Origin: Saxidomus purpurata
Lineage: Eukaryota > Mollusca > Bivalvia > Venerida > Veneridae
Direction of reading: 5' to 3'
Length of the DNA: 64,000 nt
Assembly: GCA_022818135.1 (NCBI GenBank)
Contig: JAFMSR010000017.1
Span: forward strand, 6,682,577-6,746,576
Both the position numbers and the translations under genes were made by a program. Position 1 is the first letter of the stretch; each line of letters starts with the position of its first letter. Shown in pieces: positions 32,739 through 44,725 of the stretch. Below the pieces are notes generated by a model, which ran no database searches, had not been told where the DNA came from, and was given only the letters and a program-made list of their open reading frames with translations.

Positions 32739-34063
32739 TCATTTAAAGTCATGCACTTTAGTGCCGTATAAAAGGTTTTGTAATTTACAAGGACATGGTA
32801 AGTGAGCAAAGTAGGTTTGTCTTTGAAAGCTGTAATTGGGGCAAGATAGAAGGAAGTGATTTGTAGTTTCTAATTCGCCACCTGTACAGTGAGGAGAGTC
32901 GATTATCGATTTCCTGAGATCATAGTTCAAGGAGCTGCAACCAGCAATTACACAATTTTGTATGTTTGTGTTATATGCTTTGTCTATGCTCTCTTCAATA
33001 AGGGTCCAGTAATGATTGTTTTTGCGTTAGGTGGACGGTAGATGCCACCAATTAGGATTGCTTTATTTTGATATGTTACCTCAATCCAGAGGGCTTCCAA
33101 ATAGGGTAGCGAGAGGTCAATTCTTAATTTTCCATGAATACCTTCTCTAAGATATATTGCTACACCACCGCCTATTTTGTTTACACGGTCACACCTAAAT
33201 GGTGTCCCAAAATTAGGTAGTTTTAAATTTTAACTATCAGAATCATTAGTTAGCCATGTTTCTGTGAAGATTAGAATATCATATGGTTGAGCTTCTATTT
33301 CGAGTATATAGAGCTTATTGCGAAGACTTTGGATATTTACATGCATTATGCTTAAACCGTTTTTTATGACATCCTTGAAGCTGTTATTAGAGTCTGTGTC
33401 TAGAGAAGTATTACTTGGGGAATGTGTATCTGGACCGGGATTTGGATGCACATTTCTTGCATATCAGATCGGCATTTCCGGTGATTTTGCCCATGCCGGA
33501 AAAACCGGTCTGGCACCCCTCCTATGCCGGACGACTCTCGTGAATCACTTATGACGTAACGTTATAAACATTGTGACGTCAATTTCCAAAACAGAACGTC
33601 GGAAAATCGTTTGTTTTTCATGATAATTCATCATTTTGATGAGTTTGCATTTAGAAATCTTCTTTAAAGAGCAAGACGGTATGCAAGAAAAAGTTTCCAT
33701 CATGAGACACTTGGCTCAGATGGAAATATCCGTCACCTCGGGTAACTGTTTTACGGGAACTCGGCAGAGCCTCGTTCCCGCCAAAACAGTTACCCTCGGT
33801 GACGGATATTTCGATCTGAACCTCGTGCTCATGACAGAAATTATTATTCCAGACAACAGTAAGAGGAGTAAGTAGAATGCTGCAAAAATGGTATAAAGGG
33901 TTATGATTGTGAACGAGTATGGAGCCTTATGGATTAAAAGTGCACAACGTCGAGTGTTACGATAGTTCGTGATTAAGTAGCATCTATATAGTGTAAACAC
34001 GTTATGAGTTTGGTGTGTGAGCGTCGCCACGTGCCGCGTCATACAAACAACATTATGATTCAT
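32739..34063 (-). pseudogene. Non-LTR retrotransposon ORF2 with reverse transcriptase deleted, copy 1
   Basis: From 34,063 the minus strand reads a hydrophobic leader, the LSG..VHPNPGPD motif (interrupted here by a 390-bp insertion) and the start of an AP-type endonuclease: MHVNIQSLRNK, then YDILIFTETWL, then GGVAIYLREGI, LPYLEALWIEV, GGIYRPPNANNHY and a NCVIAGC..LNYDL block where GDFN is expected. It then passes directly into the extreme C-terminal zinc-like region SPHCTGGELETTNHFLLSC. The whole reverse transcriptase, about 1.5 kb in an intact element, is absent. The same junction occurs in copy 2, so the deletion preceded the segmental duplication. CR1/L2-like by the HPNPGP motif. Confidence 0.8.
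33457..33846. mobile_element. 390-bp hairpin MITE inside the LINE copy
   Basis: Absent from the paralogous site at 58,266 (GCACATTTCCAGACAAC). Insertion is flanked by TTC at 33454-33456 and 33847-33849. It contains a strong hairpin at about 33,717-33,822 with arms GGAAATATCCGTCACC and GGTGACGGATATTTC continuing through GGGTAACTGTTTT / AAAACAGTTACCC, and a TGACGTCA site at 33574-33581. No coding capacity. Confidence 0.75.
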
Positions 34064-34693
34064 GTAATAAAGTCAAATAAAGTTGTATATACTGCTGCGA
34101 TGGCGCGGCGAGACGAATCGCGACAATAGCCGGAACGGCCACAGAACCAGAATAACACTAGTAATATAAACATGTACATGAGATCTAAAATGTAAAAGAA
34201 ACTTTTGCAGGGGAGGTGTTGTATTACACTTTTGTTGATGACGGTATTAAAGATAAGATTATGGTATCTTGTAGTGAATTCATTATTTCACTCACTTCAG
34301 TAATACTTGTAGTGAAAAATTACATAGAAGAACTATATATCTGATAGTTTCTTAGACAGTTAAACAGTTAATTTCCCGTTTTAAGGATCTTTTTAGGAAT
34401 AAAGAAAAAAAAATATCAGTGAACTGGTAGGCTTATGCATGACAGTAGAGTGCCGTGGAATTTGTGGTCCGATACCTGTTTGAGTTAAACAGAATGGCTA
34501 TAATATTGACAGAATTGCCCACACGTTATCCGAGTTTGTTCATTATAAAAATCTAAAACAAAGTCTATAATTGTGAGTCAAAACATATATATCGTGCTAG
34601 TATTGAATAGATGGGGGAAAGTAATAAGTATAACAAGGAGCTTTGAAGCCCTTCTTTAAACGTGTCCAATAGGAGCTGCACAAACAAGTACGC
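34064..34693. other. Duplicated non-coding sequence upstream of ORF2
   Basis: Matches 58,484-59,201 apart from an extra 80 bp in the second copy. No coding sequence. Confidence 0.5.
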
Positions 34694-37444
34694 TCACCTT
34701 AACTTCGATAATTTTGAGCAAAATCCATGCATTTTGGGTCTGTTTTTGCACTTTTTACCGTTGAATCCTCTGCATTCAACCAGGAACGTAGAATATACAG
34801 GGATTCGCAACGGGTAGCGATAATCAATACAGCATTACAATATGTGTGTCGTGCAATCGATTTTCTTCAGACAGCTTACCTGTAGAAGCAGCTTATCAAG
34901 TTAATCGAACGCATTACGCAAATTGGCCGATATCGAAGTACCCCTATCGTACTATTTAACTGATAGCGTCAACATTTGTTTTTCAATTTTCTTCAAATTT
35001 TCAGTACATAACCAAGAAATGTTTTTTCTCTAAAGCTATGTAAAAATTAATTTACTAAATTGACATAAGATACGAAATATTTTGAGTTAAACACGGATAT
35101 TCTACGATTTTCGGCTTTGCAAAAAGTTGGTTGATATTTTTTTATGAACCTCATGTCAAAGATCTAAGCTGGTTACTCAAAAAATTCTTGATCGATTTTC
35201 TTAAAATTTACTGCAATTTATCATGAAATGTTTTTCCAACGTCCCAATATAAAAATTATTCCTACAAAAATAATAGATAAATGCAATATTGCAACTTCAA
35301 AAAGCAGGCGGCTCGCACTCCCGTAGTTTCACGCGATGATTTCACATGCAAATTTTTTAGTTAACTGTAAATATTTTCGATTCTTATATAGATATTCATA
35401 AAGCAAGCATTCAATGTTTTTCATGATTATAACAAATAACTGTTATTTTTTTATGTTAAGTTAAAATTTCGAGCATTCCGTGATCTTTCAACTTTTCGTG
35501 TGCCGGTTTCGCATGGAAAACAATATTTATATGATCAGTTTCAACATTTACAATGTTTAATTTCTGATTAATTTCAAGTAAATGATAATATATAGACAGT
35601 AATAACATAAATCATAGATTGAATTGAATTAAATTGTTTAATTATTATAACTATAAGAAATAAATGCACGTGAAAAGAATGATGTTAATTTTCTTTCAAC
35701 CCGACTTGCAAATTTTAATTAGCCAATCAACCGATTACGTGATTGAGTCAAAGACCCTAAAACCGAACAGTCAAACTAAATTATGTTTCGTACGTTTGAA
35801 CCTGTCGGTCCTTTTCAAGAAATAACTATGTGGCGAATAAGAACAATAGAACTGTAAGCACAGTTGATTCGCACATCTTTAATCGTAGGTACTCATTTGA
35901 ATTCCATGTTTTCGAGAATATAGCTAGTCAGGGATCTCGTCAAACAGTCTCAAAGTTTCTGTGTGTCTACATGTTTTTTTATTTACAATGGCTTCGAGCA
36001 GTAGAGGAATATACACGTGAAGACTCTAGTTCTAGCGTCACTGTGACGGAAATAAAATGAACAATATGCACTTTTAAAAATTTAATGTATGCTACGGATA
36101 CGCAATAAACAACATCATCACATAGAAAATAGATTGTATCAAATGGACTTCCTTGACAGTAACTACCGGATCTATGGACATCTATACACGACTCCCAGGG
36201 TCACACCTGCCTGACTTGTCCCAGCTTTCGGTGCACTAGCTCACCACCTAGAAAAATTAAAAGTTTTGATACAGACTTACATTGGGTCATGATTTTGCAT
36301 TTCGTCCAGTTAATTGAACAAACCCTGCGATCATTGAACCAGTCAAGAATGCCGGTGGTTTGAATCTCAAACACAGCACTTGATAAGACTGTTCCCGAAA
36401 GCACCTAGTGGCAAGATAGATAGATAAAGCTGTTCACTCCTCGAAAAAGGATACACAATTGTATCAGTGCATGTATATAGTGTTTTACACAATATATCTA
36501 AGAAGCTTCATCTCTATACGTACGTAGCTGCTTAAAAATGGCACAAACAGCCTTAAAATATAATATGAAAAAATCATGTTTTTTTCTTATGGACCTATAT
36601 AAATTTATTATCATCGCCAAAAATAATGTGCATTCTATTAAATACACCCTGCATTGAAGCTTAAGTATAGCTACTTTTCAAGGAGTATTTGAAATTATAA
36701 GGACCATTTATTTTTAGCTCTTACACGATTCGGACGCCATTTGCAAATCTGAGCGATTTTACGAACTCAAAATAACTGACGAGAAAGCGAAACTGGAACT
36801 ATTGTTGTGTTTATCGCCAAAATAAAACTATTATTTGCGAGAAACTTGGCTCAATTGAGCTTACTATTGCCTGATATTGTTGTTTTTCATCGCTTTCCGG
36901 GGTCATGTCTCGGCCCTTCGACAAACAAAGAACAAATCGGTGAGAAAAACAAATCCGATAAAACAATGAAATGAGCGTCATTTCGAGCAATTTTAGTAAC
37001 AAGAAAATAAAATGACACTTACCTTTCATAAAATTAACACTGAACCATCTAATTTGTTAATATTAATAATGATGCGAGCAGATTTTACATGTTGATATCT
37101 CCGGTTAAAAAACAAAATGGCGGACGAGGGAGGCACTCATAATCCATAAATTCAGCGGCGACCAATCCCGTTGATTCTACGTTCCTGATTCAACTTGCAT
37201 TACTTTCACACGCATCGATGTCTGAAACAGCCGACTAGCTACGGCCATGCAGGAAAGAAGTGAGCATTCCGTAAGAGTATTCGTTTCTTCAGAAGTTGCG
37301 ATTTACCATATAAAATACATGAATCTGTTATACTGACTTGGGTTATGTTTACTAAATCAGCCATTTTTTATCGGAGCCGGTTCGTTACGTTAGTTGGAGC
37401 ATTATCGTTAAATTGGAGCCATTGCGTTTTGCCGATACAGTGTG
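34694..37444. other. Copy-1-specific 2.75-kb segment
   Basis: Replaced by an unrelated 375 bp (59,202-59,576) in the second copy. Near its ends it carries an inverted 14-bp repeat, CAGGAACGTAGAAT (about 34,780-34,795) and ATTCTACGTTCCTG (about 37,176-37,190), so it may include an element. A GGCGGACGAGG context with AAAATGGCGG (YY1-like) lies near 37,115, and a minus-strand GTAAGT donor follows ATGAAAG at 37,021. These could be an orphan promoter and first exon. The plus frame 35830-36060 and minus frame 36201-36404 are unrecognised. Confidence 0.4.
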
Positions 37445-37482
37445 AGAGAGCGACTAAGTGCATATAAATTATTCGTATTATA

Positions 37483-37848
37483 GGAACAAAAAAACAAAAA
37501 TAATATCAAACAGGGAATGCCACGTACCAAAAACACAGCATCTCCAAAACGAGCCCCACAGCACCCAGAAGTGCACACCACCAACCCACCCCCCCCCCCC
37601 ACACACACACACACAATCATGTAAACACACACACATAGCATACAAAGCAAACACACGAGGACAAAACGAACAATTAAAGGAACACAGTGGGGCACCGCCT
37701 TGGAACGGTCAGTGGCAAAAACACCACTGGGGAGCTTAAACCGGTTTATGGTGCGCACCCAACCTCACTCTTACCCCCACCATGTTCCAAAGTCACAGGA
37801 CAGTGTAAATAAAAGTAATCCCTGCTAGGTGAATCTCTAACACACGCA
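37483..37848 (-). mobile_element. (CA)n retroelement, copy E3
   Basis: The empty site in the duplicate reads TTATAGGAATCTGCG (about 59,610). Here AGGAA occurs on both sides, consistent with a 5-bp target duplication. The constant terminus faces low coordinates; the other end stops at AACACACGC. The microsatellite is short with a C9-10 run. Confidence 0.75.
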
Positions 37849-37849
37849 G

Positions 37850-38709
37850 GAATCTGCGATCTGTTGTTGCTCCCCTTTATGCATTTGTAAAACAATGGTA
37901 TAAATTATGAAATCATTTATCCGATCAATGTACAGCTAATGTAGGAGGAACCAGTACCACTATTTTAGACACGTATTAAAATTGATTGAAACAAAATAGT
38001 TATAATAGCTTTAACGTTCCCTTTATAGTTTTATAATAGTACGCAGGTTCATTAGGTGACAAAGGGTAAATAATCCAACAGCAATAAATAAAACTTAAAC
38101 AGGTTTTTGTAATGCTGCAGTCTAGCCTTTTGGAGTAATACAGTGAATGTTTAAAGAGCAATGACTCTTCAGATGTGGCATAAATACACCAGCAACATTG
38201 CAGAACATAAGCATTTGACTGCCAGTAATTCATATTTATATTGATGATAATGGTGTACAACCTGTACTTGCTTTACCTTATACTGTACAGTTAAAAATTA
38301 CCAGCACGATTTTCATGATTATAGACGCAGACATTCGGTGACATGATTCGATGAACACTTACAGTGTTATTGTAGGATTTACGGCTGATAGTTAATAAGT
38401 TGGGCTAATAGATATTTTGCAGTATATTAAATGTTTCTAGAATAGTGATAACTTTAACATGTTTAGCACCACTTTAGATTTACTTGTGGCAACTATGATA
38501 AAGACTATAGGAATGATCTGGTTAATGTTAAAATTGGACAGAAATAGCACGTGCTTTACAATACAGGTAACGTTTTACCGTTTTACTATGGATTTACGTG
38601 AGTGCTCATTGTGTATTAGACAAGTAGTAAATACATATTATAGCAGTTTCTAGATGTAAATATTTTGGTCACGGTGTGTTACACACTGTTGTAATCTAGG
38701 ACACTATTG
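37850..38709. other. Duplicated non-coding sequence
   Basis: Near-identical to 59,612-60,482. The minus frame 38000-38260 recurs there with the same reading, which reflects recent duplication rather than selection. Confidence 0.5.
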
Positions 38710-39625
38710 TTTACACGTTAGATTTTCCCATATTTTATTGCTTGAATAATGCCCAAGCTCTTGATATGGACCCTTTTGCCAGGTTCCGTTACGCCTGTGA
38801 ATAAGTTGGTACTTGGAGGGAGTGATGCGTAGACCTTGCAGACAGCGATCCAAGTTTTGTCAATATTTTTGCACGTGTTAACTGCCTTGCTTCGAATGAC
38901 AAACGTTCGCGGAAGGGAGTAATATTTTCTTGAACGAATAAGCCGCTTCCCAGTTCCTTCCGTGCATCGTACAGACGTTGTCAGGCTCCAGAATTCGTGA
39001 ACTTCACGATCACCCTTCTATTCGCTTTTACCTCGGTATCAATTTGCGATGGCACTTGTCAATATCGGTTGAGTTGATGTGTAAAGGTTCTCCATTGCAA
39101 CGTTTTTCACCTGATCAAGAATCTTAATTTTAACATTCTCGTTAGAGTCTCCTGTATTACCAGGAATCCCGGCTATATCTAGACACATCCTTCTACCGTA
39201 TTGTTCTATTTCGTCGGCATATAGAAACTTTTCAGTCATAGCCTCCCGCAGGCGTATGTTTTCTTCCTTTAGAAACGAAACTTCTTTGCGGATCGATTCT
39301 GTTTCAGCTTTCACTGCCTCTTGGATCTCATTTTTATTTCGTTTCTAATTTCACTTCGTATTTCAGTGATAAGGTCCACTTTCAACTCTTTACCAAGAAT
39401 CGATACTAATTCTTTTAGGTCATCTTTGGTCAAGGGCGGCCATTTTAAAATTTTATTTGTATATGGGCAATTTAGTTTCGGTGTCACTGCTTTCAGAGTG
39501 CTCACTTATTTCACTTATTTCCGTGAAGCTATCATCAGCATTTTCAAATGGTCTCGGCTTTTTAAATGATGGGTTTTGTAACGGTGAAGATTTATTACGT
39601 TTGCGGTTTCGTTTTGGCTTTGTCA
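38710..39625 (-). pseudogene. Non-LTR retrotransposon ORF1, copy 1
   Basis: In order on the minus strand: a very basic N-terminus (MTKPKRNRKRNKSS), a Ser/Glu-rich stretch, a WPPLTKDDLKELV segment, a Lys/Glu coiled coil (about 45 residues), the YGRRMCLDIAGIPG motif and a C-terminal domain with ARQRLYDARKELG and ENITPFRERL. This is the layout of ORF1 proteins of CR1/L2/L1-type elements (coiled coil, RRM-like part, C-terminal domain), which package element RNA. At least three frame breaks are present: between the Ser/Glu-rich and WPPLTK parts, inside the coiled coil, and after the GIPG part. It probably belongs with the ORF2 remnant at 32.7-34.1 kb, being upstream on the same strand. Confidence 0.7.
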
Positions 39626-41144
39626 TGAATGTCAGTTTTTGTGGGTGGGGTGAACGGCAGTCACTTACAGGCTTCTAGTTATCAAAATTGTTAAGATTTT
39701 GCTCTAAAACAGTGGTTTTAGTATCTGTACTTCTTGATACCATTTCATCAAACTGTAGGTCACGAAATCCGTCTTAACTTGGTGGAATTCAAAACAAATT
39801 CACATTTTTGTGTCAGTGTAAACAAAACACAACCATTTTATTCTCCGCCTGAGACATTCACTTGAATTTAGGTACTTGTCTGAACACTGTCTTCTAAATG
39901 AAATATCATGCACAATTTGTTGGTTGTATACTGAAAAGTCCTCTGAATTAAATCATTGTAATTATGAAATAGCACCAGTGATTCTTTCTGTCAAAACATA
40001 AACGCCAAATGGTCAATGTCAATGATGTAACGAACAGCTGATTATGAAAGGATGACATATAGTTCTTACTTTTGAACACAATTTGTATCTCAAAGGTTTG
40101 GTTTGTTTCTTGGAATAGCCACAAACCATTTTGCATGTTTAAGTTATAGCCATTGAAAATACTGAAACTCCTGATTTCTTGCTCGTCTGCAGAACAGATT
40201 TTTTAACACAGATAGATCCAAGTTCTATCCTTGAACATCCCAGATCCCATTATGCATGTGAGAATTATGGTCTATGAAACTTGAAAGGTTTTGACAGTAA
40301 AATGGATATTTTGATTAGTGTCTAGAACTAGGCTTTTTCATCAAATATGTAGCTAAAAATTGAGCTACATGTATTTAATTTTTTTGTTCACCTGACCACT
40401 ACGTGATCAAATGTATTGAGCTTTTGTGATACTATTTTATGTGCAGTCCGCCATTAGTTTACATACACTGTAGCATCCTCATTTTTCAGCCAGTCAATGA
40501 AATTTGGTCACAAGGTATATGGTACTAAGATCTTGACTAGGAAGATTTTGGACCAAATCAGACAAGTTAGTCCAAGTTATTGCCCTTGGTTTATACAAAA
40601 ATGCCATTTTTAGCCTTTTTACACTCTAGCATGTTCATTTCTTCACCAATCCTAATCATATATAGAATGACCATAAGATTTAATGTCTTGTGCCCTTGAT
40701 TTAAGAAAACATGCCTCATTAACTACGTTTACCCCTTGCACCTACATTTCTGGCATGTTCACCCTATAGCACCAACATTTCTTCACCAATCACATATTTC
40801 TGATCATTTTTAGTTTTTGAACATGCATTGGGCAAAAAGTTCACATATTTGCAAAGCAATGTTTCTTCCAGGACAAGTGTCTTCTTTGCTTTGACATATA
40901 TACTATCATGACTTGTTCTTTAAGTATTGTAGTTGAAAAGCAACGTCAGATGAAAGTAGTTTTTTATGAAAGATGAGCAGGTCAGGACCATCAATACCCT
41001 CCTTTTTAATGAGGTCAGAATTGAATCAAAAACATACCTGTGTGTTATTTTATTGAATATTTTTCAATATATCAGGTATGGACCTCCTTTCTTTTAAAGA
41101 CGTGGTTTTAAAGAGATTGTTTTACATTTGTCGGCATAAGTGAC
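39626..41144. other. Duplicated repeat-derived sequence
   Basis: Matches 61,400-62,401 and 63,428-63,950. A TTTGTTCACCTGACCACTAC block near 40,385 looks like part of another dispersed bivalve-type repeat. No gene seen. Confidence 0.45.
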
Positions 41145-41440
41145 TTAAAGGGGCACTTCCTACATCTAGCAGATTATTTTCTCGAAACATAGAGTCTATT
41201 TTTAAAGAACGTTAGATGATAAAATACAACTTCAAAGAAGAACTTATTGCGAAAAATGCCTCATTTTACCAGAATTAATCAACATAGAGGCTTTCTGTAA
41301 TAAATCGCATCCACCCATTAATTGTACAACAACAACTCTACATAGATTATTGAATGATTTACGGTACTGTAGTATATATGTCAAACAGCTGATTTTATCG
41401 ATAATGTCTGGAGTACAAAGCTGAAACTTTTACGCTGAAT
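41145..41440 (+). repeat. Dispersed 'CATCTAGCAGATTAT' repeat, copy 2
   Basis: Best-preserved copy: ACATCTAGCAGATTATTTTC, GAACGTTAGATGATAAAATA, AATGCCTCATTTTACC, CCATTAATTGTACAACAAC, GATTTTATCGATAATG. Opposite orientation to the 6.6-kb copy. Confidence 0.65.
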
Positions 41441-41509
41441 TATAAAACTTGCATATATGTTGCGCCCCGGGAATACATTCGGCTGGGACGGTCAAAGTTT
41501 TCATCAGAT

Positions 41510-41680
41510 ATAATAATAGTAATAATAATAATCTCTTTATTTAAAGAAGCTAGCTCATTAAGCATATGAACATAAAGCAACACATTTCTTATCTACCATG
41601 AGGCCTTCTATTAACAATGATAATATACAATTGAGAAAACTATAATCATACATCAACTAAGAAAACACTAACACAACACA

Positions 41681-41712
<32 letters not shown>

Positions 41713-43137
41713 CCAACACACACACGCACACACACGCGCGTACACTCTCATACACACTTAAAATATTGAGCAGAACTTATTATACAATCCTTTACTGAGT
41801 AGTATATATATTTTTTCTTATTCATTTATAGTAGTGACTCATGCACTGTCAACGATGGGATATCATCGTATAAATTTTACAAAAGTAAGTTATGTAGGGC
41901 AAGTTTGATTTGCTTAAGTGTTTTTTTGCTCTTTTATTTGCAGCGGTAATGCATTCCATACAGCCATTCCTAAGTAACCAAATGTTTTCATAAGATATTA
42001 AGTTTGCGGTTTCCTATAAGTAAACTGTTTTTGATCATATGATCGCAAAGGATATCTTTTGTTTTCAGAAACCGTTATAAGTTTGCAGTAATATTCAGGA
42101 ACTAGCCTATTAATGGCCTTGTAAACTTGAATAGCAATGTGATATGTAAATCTCACCATGATTGGCTTCCAAGATAATTTTTTAAACATATGATTTGAAG
42201 ATGTTTTGTATGGTACGCATAGTATTAGTCGTGCGGCTCTTTTCTGGAGTTTAGCAAGTTTATATTTGCTTGACTGGTTGCAAGTTGACCATAAAGTGCA
42301 ACAGTAGTCAAAAATTGGCATAATATATGCGTTGTAAAATAACTTCTTCATGTCCAATGTCAGATATTTAGATATTCGTTTAAATAAACTAATTTTAGCG
42401 CTAAATTTACTATACACTACGTTTACGTGTGTTTTCCATTCTAATGATTGATCTATGTGTTATCCCAAAACCTTTTGGTCAGTTACCGTTTTAAGACAAA
42501 TATTATTTACATACAGTGACAATGGTCTAGTACTTTTAATTTTTTGTTTACAACAAAGAAGCAAAGATGTTGTTTTATTTGGATTTAAAGCCATATTATT
42601 CAAGGAGCACCATTTTTCGATACTTTTTAGGTCTGTTTGTAAGTTTGATTCAATATCTTGAATGTTTTCTGAACAGTAGTAAATTGTCGAGTCATCGGCA
42701 TACATCAGCTGCAGTGTTCAAAACATGTAATGGAAGATCATTTACATAAATGAGAAAAAGCAAAGGTCCTAAAATCGAACCCTGGGGAACTCCGGTTATT
42801 ACAATTGAATTATGAGATTTTTATCACCGATTATGACGGCTTGTTGTCTGTTACGCAGATATGACTTAAACCAGCATAATGATTTGTCAGAAAAGTGGTA
42901 AAGCTTCAATTTATGCAGAAGTATTTCGTGATCGACAAAATCAAAAGCCTTTCTAAAATCAAGAAATATACTGCCTACAAGTTTATCATCTAAAGATTTC
43001 AGCCATTGTTCAACCATGGACGTTAAAGAAGTTTGACATGTTTCCTGCGGAAACCAGACTGAGTTGCATATTTGTATCGTCAAGAAAATCGTTTAGTTGG
43101 TTTGCAACATGTCTTTCAAATATCTTTGATATCGTAT
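41510..43137 (-). pseudogene. 5'-truncated CR1/L2-like LINE polymerase
   Basis: The 3' end is a (TAA)n tail (about 41,511-41,531). Upstream on the minus strand are, in order from 43,137: a SKIFERHVANQL piece of the first RT block, SIFLDFRKAFDFVDHEIL, a NRQQAVIIGD turn, [29 protein letters not shown] with the catalytic YADD intact, NPNKTTSLLLCC, VLG then an in-frame TAA, SLEWKTHV, and the post-RT PIFDYCCTLWS and LQKRAARLILC region to a stop at 41,998. There are three or so frameshifts and one nonsense codon. The endonuclease and ORF1 are missing. This is a typical dead-on-arrival copy, younger than the other polymerase fragments here. Confidence 0.88.
41681..41755. repeat. (ACGC)n / (AC)n microsatellite
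   Basis: About eight ACGC units followed by AC-rich sequence, inside the 3' untranslated part of the LINE copy. Confidence 0.9.
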
Positions 43138-43140
43138 TAA

Positions 43141-43548
43141 AGTGATATTATGCGCATTTTTTTTTCAAGTAAAAATCCAGCTGAAAATGGTGTGTGTACA
43201 AAAGTGTAGAGAAAATAATAACTTTTAACCCAATACACCAAACTCCTCCCGCTACCAGTATGAAAAATAACTCAAAATACTGATTTTCTTATTTGACTGG
43301 GAGAGTCAATTTAAGAAAAGAACAACTGCATGCAGGAGTTGCTTCCCTTCCACTGCCGAACATCAACAACGACACATTCAACTATCATTTTATCAGTCCG
43401 ATATTTTTATATCTAAAGCACCAACTTCAAATACTAATGCGGCATAATCATTAATTTAACACATTTAAATGCACAGCAACCAAAAATTGCTTTTATAAAA
43501 CTGTCACCAAAAATACACTTTGTGCAGTAATATGCGCATAATGTCACT
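43141..43548. mobile_element. 408-bp MITE with TTAA target duplication
   Basis: Left end AGTGATATTATGCGCAT and right end ATGCGCATAATGTCACT are inverted repeats with one mismatch in 17. TTAA flanks both (43137-43140, 43549-43552). TTAA duplication is piggyBac-like, though the ends do not begin with the usual CCC. No coding capacity. It separates the truncated LINE from a (CA)n retroelement with no spare sequence on either side. Confidence 0.75.
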
Positions 43549-43552
43549 TTAA

Positions 43553-43644
43553 AAACAAAAATAATATCAAACAGGGAATGCCACGTACCAAAAACGCAGC
43601 CTCCCCAAAACGAACCCCACAGCACCCAGAAGTGCACACCACCA

Positions 43645-43679
<35 letters not shown>

Positions 43680-44225
43680 CACACGACACACACACACACA
43701 ATCATGTACACACACACATATACACTACCAACACACACTAGCATACAAAGCAAACACACGAGGACAAAACGAACAATTAAAGGAACACAGTGGGGCACCG
43801 CCTTGGAACGGTCAGTGGCAAAAACACCACTGGGGAGCTTAAACCGGTTTATGGTGCGCACCCAACCTCACTCTTACCCCCACCATGTTCCAAAGTCACA
43901 GGACAGTGTAAATAAAAGTAATCCCTGCTAGGTGAATCTCTAACACACGCAATGGAAACAAAAGGCATGGTATGTAAAACACAAAAATGCTCGTGTATAA
44001 ATATATAAAAAGCAAACCTTGAGAACCAAAAAACGTATGTACTCAATGCCTTTGCAGAAGGCAGAGCACCAAGAGAAACACCCTTAAGGGCCCGACGAAA
44101 CAGGCCAGAGGACAGAAATCAAAACAGTTTCGTCCCAGTGGGATTTAAAAACTGCCCATCACAAGTCAATGCTATTATTGATTACACTTGCAATCGGTAT
44201 GGTTATGTAGTCTGCACACAGTTTT
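43553..44225 (-). mobile_element. (CA)n retroelement, copy E4, long version
   Basis: The constant terminus is at 43,553; then CA repeat (43,645-43,700), the GGTTTAAGCTCCCCAGTGG-type body, and an extension beyond position 43,955 shared only with copy E6 (AAGGCATGGTATGTAAAAC, GGGCCCGACGAAACAGGCC, ACTGCCCATCACA). It runs toward the gap, so the full length is unknown. Confidence 0.7.
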
Positions 44226-44725
44226 NNNNNNNNNNNNNNNNNNNNNNNNNNNNNNNNNNNNNNNNNNNNNNNNNNNNNNNNNNNNNNNNNNNNNNNNNNN
44301 NNNNNNNNNNNNNNNNNNNNNNNNNNNNNNNNNNNNNNNNNNNNNNNNNNNNNNNNNNNNNNNNNNNNNNNNNNNNNNNNNNNNNNNNNNNNNNNNNNNN
44401 NNNNNNNNNNNNNNNNNNNNNNNNNNNNNNNNNNNNNNNNNNNNNNNNNNNNNNNNNNNNNNNNNNNNNNNNNNNNNNNNNNNNNNNNNNNNNNNNNNNN
44501 NNNNNNNNNNNNNNNNNNNNNNNNNNNNNNNNNNNNNNNNNNNNNNNNNNNNNNNNNNNNNNNNNNNNNNNNNNNNNNNNNNNNNNNNNNNNNNNNNNNN
44601 NNNNNNNNNNNNNNNNNNNNNNNNNNNNNNNNNNNNNNNNNNNNNNNNNNNNNNNNNNNNNNNNNNNNNNNNNNNNNNNNNNNNNNNNNNNNNNNNNNNN
44701 NNNNNNNNNNNNNNNNNNNNNNNNN
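44226..44725. other. Assembly gap of 500 N
   Basis: Exactly 500 N; size arbitrary. Open frames through it are artefacts. Confidence 0.99.

Larger units (their letters stand above)
26290..41180. repeat. Segmental duplication, copy 1
   Basis: Blocks of this interval recur in the same order and orientation downstream: 26290-27064 with 45764-46464, 27070-28785 with about 53420-55509, 31840-32035 with 56289-56473, 32056-34693 with 56847-59201, 37445-40620 with 59577-62401, and 40620-41180 with 63428-64000. Matched parts look only a few percent different. Copy-1-only parts are 28,790-31,840 and 34,694-37,444, plus insertions at 33457-33846 and 37483-37848. Confidence 0.85.

Noticed and set aside
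33230..33875. Reading the hairpin insertion as a coding extension of the LINE endonuclease
   Set aside because: The duplicate lacks these 390 bp and reads through the VHPNPGP motif directly, so the frame through the insertion is accidental.
38000..38260. 86-codon frame conserved at 59764-60024
   Set aside because: Conservation is no higher than in surrounding non-coding duplicate, and the peptide is low-quality hydrophobic with no start context or domain.
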